The position numbers and the translations under genes were made by a program. The notes under the pieces are model-generated. The model ran no database searches, had not been told where the DNA came from, and saw nothing but the letters and a program-made list of their open reading frames with translations. A DNA stretch of 64,000 nt from Pogonophryne albipinna (taxonomy: Eukaryota > Chordata > Actinopteri > Perciformes > Artedidraconidae): the NCBI GenBank assembly GCA_028583405.1, contig CM053262.1:21945283-22009282 (forward strand), given 5' to 3'. Below are positions 45,479 through 64,000 of the stretch, in pieces. The first letter of the stretch is position 1. Every line of letters begins with the position of its first letter.

Positions 45479-46480
45479 GCCTCATTTATAACGCCGTGCG
45501 TAGGATTTACGTGGGAAGGTTGCTTACGTGGTAGAAATCCAAAAAAATAGGTACAGAAATGTTCCGACATTTTCCGATTCATAAAACATTGCGTATCGGC
45601 GAGGAAAGTGCGTACAGCACTTCCTACGCCGGTTTCCCTTTATAATCGGCAGAAACGCCCATTCATTCATTCATTCTGACTGCATGGAGAAGATTGCAGG
45701 AAATGACGACAGAACAGCTAAAAATGACGTCTCACACCGTGTCAGATTTTGGTTATTTTGGGGAGGTGGAGATAAATCATATTGTTTGGTGGATGCAGTT
45801 TGAACCAGAGTAGCAGCATGGAGGTCGGATCGTCACCAAAATAAATAAATAAGTGGTCCGAAAAAGGTTCATGACAAAAAAAATACACATAGCCTTCCTC
45901 AGGCAGTGTGTTTGCACCGGGGACAGGAGACCCCCCCCTTGATGAGAGACTGTAAGAAGTGATCGGGGAATCCCTCCGGAGTGGAGTCATGACGACTGGA
46001 TCTGAATGATGTGTTTTGTATTTGGTGGTTTGTGTCCCAGCTGTCGATCAGCTGTGCGCAGCGTCTCCACTGCAGCAACTCTATATCCACCAGTTAAAGG
46101 AAATACAACTAATGTGTTGTGTTATATCAGCTGTACAGTTTACCACATATGGTGTTCTTAGTTTCCAGACCTCCTGTGTTTTACGAGCGACTTATCAAGT
46201 CTTAGCAAACGGCATAAAACATGATTAAACATGGTAGTATATAAAACCATGCTCGTACAACCGAGAAATGCAAAACCGCATCATTATGAGAAAACATTTC
46301 ATAACATTAACACAACATATTCCAGGTGGTTTTAAATAACATATCCGTATTTATTTATTTCTCCAGGTGATGTGTTTGTGTTTCTGAGGAGTCTCAAACA
46401 GGCGTTTGTTTAATCATTTTAAGATCAGCTTTAATCCATGTTTGAAAATGAATTCTTCATATCTGATAAATGAGAGGTAA
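45476..46480 (+). mobile_element. DNA transposon copy with GGGGCCTCATTTATAA end
   Basis: Starts GGGGCCTCATTTATAACGC. Blocks CATGGAGAAGATTGCAGGAA, CACACCGTGTCAGATT and CAGGTGGTTTTAAATAACAT recur inverted at 49443-50120. No intact transposase. The right end is not found here. Inserted into Tc1 copy 3. Confidence 0.6.
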
Positions 46481-47348
46481 CGTCTTAATCGTCCCTGAAA
46501 GTACCTCCTTTTAAATGAGCACTGAACACTTGAAAGTTAATTCATGGTTTGCCTTAAAGTACAACTTCCTATGATGTGTATTAGCACACTGCTCCAACAT
46601 CAAGTTAAAGAATAATGAAAACGAGGTGTTTTCGCCTGTAATGAGTAAAAAGATCTGCCAATAGAACAAGTGAACATCAGAGATTATTTTGTAAGCGCTT
46701 TCACCGGTGCTCAAAGTGGCTTTCCAGAGACGATGGGGTTTGTGTACCCTCCCTCTCTGCATCGCTCAGATGAAACACCAACAGAAGGGCAAACAGCAAT
46801 CAGTGATCTTACAGAGTTTCCTCACATCTCTGTTTGAATGTGGACAGAACAGTGTGTGTGAAATAGATTCAATGAACTGTTTGACAAATGGCTGCATCGT
46901 CGCTCACTAGCCTCCGGGACGTCAGTGAGGAATTCGTCTTGTACTTAAAGCGACCGTTGTTTCTCTCACGAAGGAGAATTGAACCACGAGGGTTTCTTCA
47001 GAATTCAGAAGCTGTGAGGCAGAAGAGGAAGAAAAACAAATAGGGCTGAGCTGGTGGGACGAAATGTTGAACAATATTAGTTTTATCCAACAAGGACCAA
47101 GAATACATTTACCTCAACAAGAGAAGAAATATGTGCCGGATTTGACTCTTATTTCCTTTTTGTGGGGTTTTTACAGACGTAGAATTCAAATCTGTTCAGC
47201 TTGTGTTAACCATAGAACCATATGAGGCTTACAACCAAAACACATTCAGAGAACCATTGACTTCCAGACAGGAAGTGGTGAAAGTCTTTTCCGGGGTTTT
47301 AGGACTCATTCTTGCACCTCTCTATTGCCAGACACTCCTATAGACAGC
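46481..47348. other. Intergenic, no gene recognised
   Basis: No exon with splice signals and no element end identified. Confidence 0.35.
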
Positions 47349-47408
47349 AGGGTTCGTACGGGTGCTGGAAATCCTTGAAAATGCTTGAAATTGAAATAAA
47401 AACATCTA
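47349..47408. mobile_element. hAT left-end fragment
   Basis: CAGGGTTCGTACGGGTGCTG, then GAAATCCTTGAAAATGC, a common fish hAT end, cut off after about 60 bp. Confidence 0.45.
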
Positions 47409-47448
47409 TTTTGATTCTGACTTTTCTACATCCAACTCATCCAATAAA

Positions 47449-47767
47449 CCGTCAGGTAGCCTTACCTTACTGATCCCTCTTCAAATAGAAGAACACACGT
47501 TACTTTACCAGCAGAGAGAAGATGGATTATTACATTATTAATGTGACTAATAAAGAGCACTTTGATTATTAAGTATTATTCTGTTGATGGATGTCATTAC
47601 ATTTGGTGAAAAGCTCACAATGACTTGTTAAAGACTCGTTTGTCAAAGTTTAGGACTTGACTTGACTTGAACTTGCCCATCCTGACTTGAGACTTGACTC
47701 GGACTTGAGTGCAAAGACTTGAGACTTGCTTGTGACTTGCAAAACAATGACTTGGTCCCACCTCTGC
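47449..47767. mobile_element. Right end of a hAT copy (family of 37010)
   Basis: Same blocks as 41403-41727, ending TTGGTCCCACCTCTG at 47767. Confidence 0.75.
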
Positions 47768-48114
47768 AGAATGCCTACATGCCTCATAGCCCTCTATTTC
47801 AGCCCTGATTTTGGCACATCTTGTAAATTAGTTAAATGTAGCTTTGTGTTTTTATTTAAGTCGCTGTTCATAGTTTTTGATATGAAGCAGATTTAATGAT
47901 ATCCTATGGTCGCTGACGTGTGGATGTTGTGTCGTCTTCTGATAACTTTGTTGAGCTTGTTTTTAGCTGCATGTCTTTTATTTGATCTCACTGAACAAAG
48001 TAAGATAAGGTACCATATTAATAGTAAGATAAGATAAGAACATGTGAACTGCTTCAGCTGAGGAGGCTGGATATGAAACAGAGGAGGAGCTGCAGAGAGA
48101 AAGGGAAGTTGAAA

Positions 48115-48185
48115 GTGAAAGTATGAAGTCAGACTTGTCAGACTGCCAGACGCCATTTTACAGCTCGGAGCAGGAGGACAACAGG
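48115..48185 (+). other. Possible NLR leader exon with upstream reading frame
   Basis: GTATGAAGTCAGACTTG... ends at a good donor CAACAGG|GTGAGTG. If spliced to 48814 its ATG frame (21 codons here) ends after five more codons at TGA 48829-48831, overlapping the main ATG. So it would be a 5' UTR exon, not the protein start. Confidence 0.35.
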
Positions 48186-48426
48186 GTGAGTGTGAACACC
48201 AGGATCTGCTTTCTAACACATTCATTATTTACTGGATGTCAGAAAAGAACTTCTTGGTTCAGCGTCCTAGAGTCCATTGAGACTTCTGCAAGTGTTGTAA
48301 ACTTGTATTATTTCCTGTTTCCTCATTCATCAGAGTTACATAACATGTGACAGACCAGCGCAGTCAGAATGGAGAGCGGCCTGCAGTCTGACTGATTTCA
48401 TGTATTTTAACCAAGTTCATTATTAA

Positions 48427-48446
48427 GGTGTGTGTGTGTGTGTGTG

Positions 48447-48481
<35 letters not shown>
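48427..48481. repeat. Imperfect TG run
   Basis: TG repeat with one GC interruption, followed by GTGGGGACC/GGTCCCCATAAGG sequence often tied to fish TG repeats. Confidence 0.9.
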
Positions 48482-48482
<1 letters not shown>

Positions 48483-48677
48483 GCCTAGCATTACTATACT
48501 TGTGGGGACCTAAATCTGTTTACACAGTGACGTGTGGGGACTCGCCTCCCTTATGGGGACAAATTGGAGGTCCCCATAAGGGGAGTCATTAATTTTAGGG
48601 TGAAGACTTGGTTATGGTTAAGGTTAGGATAAGTCTCCAGGAAATGCATGTAAGTCAATGTAATGTCCCCTGAAGTG

Positions 48678-48808
<131 letters not shown>

Positions 48809-48823
48809 CTCAGACTGGAGAAG

Positions 48824-63988
<15,165 letters not shown>

Positions 63989-64000
63989 GTGAGTCCAGAT

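Noticed and set aside
48123..48185. NLR protein start at this ATG
   Set aside because: Splicing to 48814 brings an in-frame stop after five codons; the ATG at 48824 keeps the NLR frame.

Overview
The window is vertebrate nuclear DNA, almost certainly from a teleost fish. Genes have introns with GT/AG junctions. One gene is a fish-type NLR (FISNA plus NACHT). Half or more of the sequence is fish-typical transposon debris: hAT, piggyBac-like TTAA elements, Tc1, L2/Rex1-like LINEs, a solo LTR and an endogenous retrovirus, plus long TG runs and minisatellites. I cannot name the species.

Four host genes can be supported. (1) A D3-type dopamine receptor (drd3) on the minus strand: coding exons at 20822-21109, 8349-8461, 6115-6251 and 607-800; the remaining exons lie before position 1. 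(2) A small rhodanese-domain protein on the minus strand: four exons from 29301 down to 25975, a complete 158-codon reading frame. (3) A stefin (cystatin B-like) gene on the plus strand: exons 31130-31216, 31316-31417 and 31748-31876, 105 codons. (4) A fish NLR (NLRC3-like) on the plus strand: three short N-terminal exons (48814-49416 and 55846-55950), a RING exon (61666-61988) and a FISNA-NACHT exon (62176-63988) ending in a donor site, so the leucine-rich repeats lie beyond the window.

Layout. 1-23.6 kb is drd3 and its introns. The first coding intron (12.4 kb) is about half filled by a 57-bp minisatellite (arrays 8629-11060 and 12156-15763) split by a LINE fragment. Intron 3 holds a TTAA element carrying a 37-bp minisatellite, and intron 2 holds a solo LTR beside the exon 3 acceptor. 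23.6-31.9 kb holds the rhodanese and stefin genes. 32-47.8 kb has no host gene that I recognise. It is a graveyard of nested transposons: three broken Tc1 copies, several hATs with readable 8-bp target duplications, and stray 57-bp units. 48-64 kb is the NLR gene, whose introns hold a 5-kb composite hAT and a second hAT with a 4.2-kb deleted endogenous retrovirus inside it.

No bacterial-style system, CRISPR array or operon is present. The most interesting signals are: three independent insertions ending 19 to 25 nt upstream of splice acceptors; a (TG)64 run abutting the acceptor of the first NLR coding exon; triplication of the first cysteine pair of the NLR RING finger; minisatellites grown inside mobile elements, with higher-order repeats; and a mobile element with terminal arrays of a self-complementary GTGCGCAC-cored 21-mer. 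Boundaries and calls come from reading the sequence; no alignment or database search was run.
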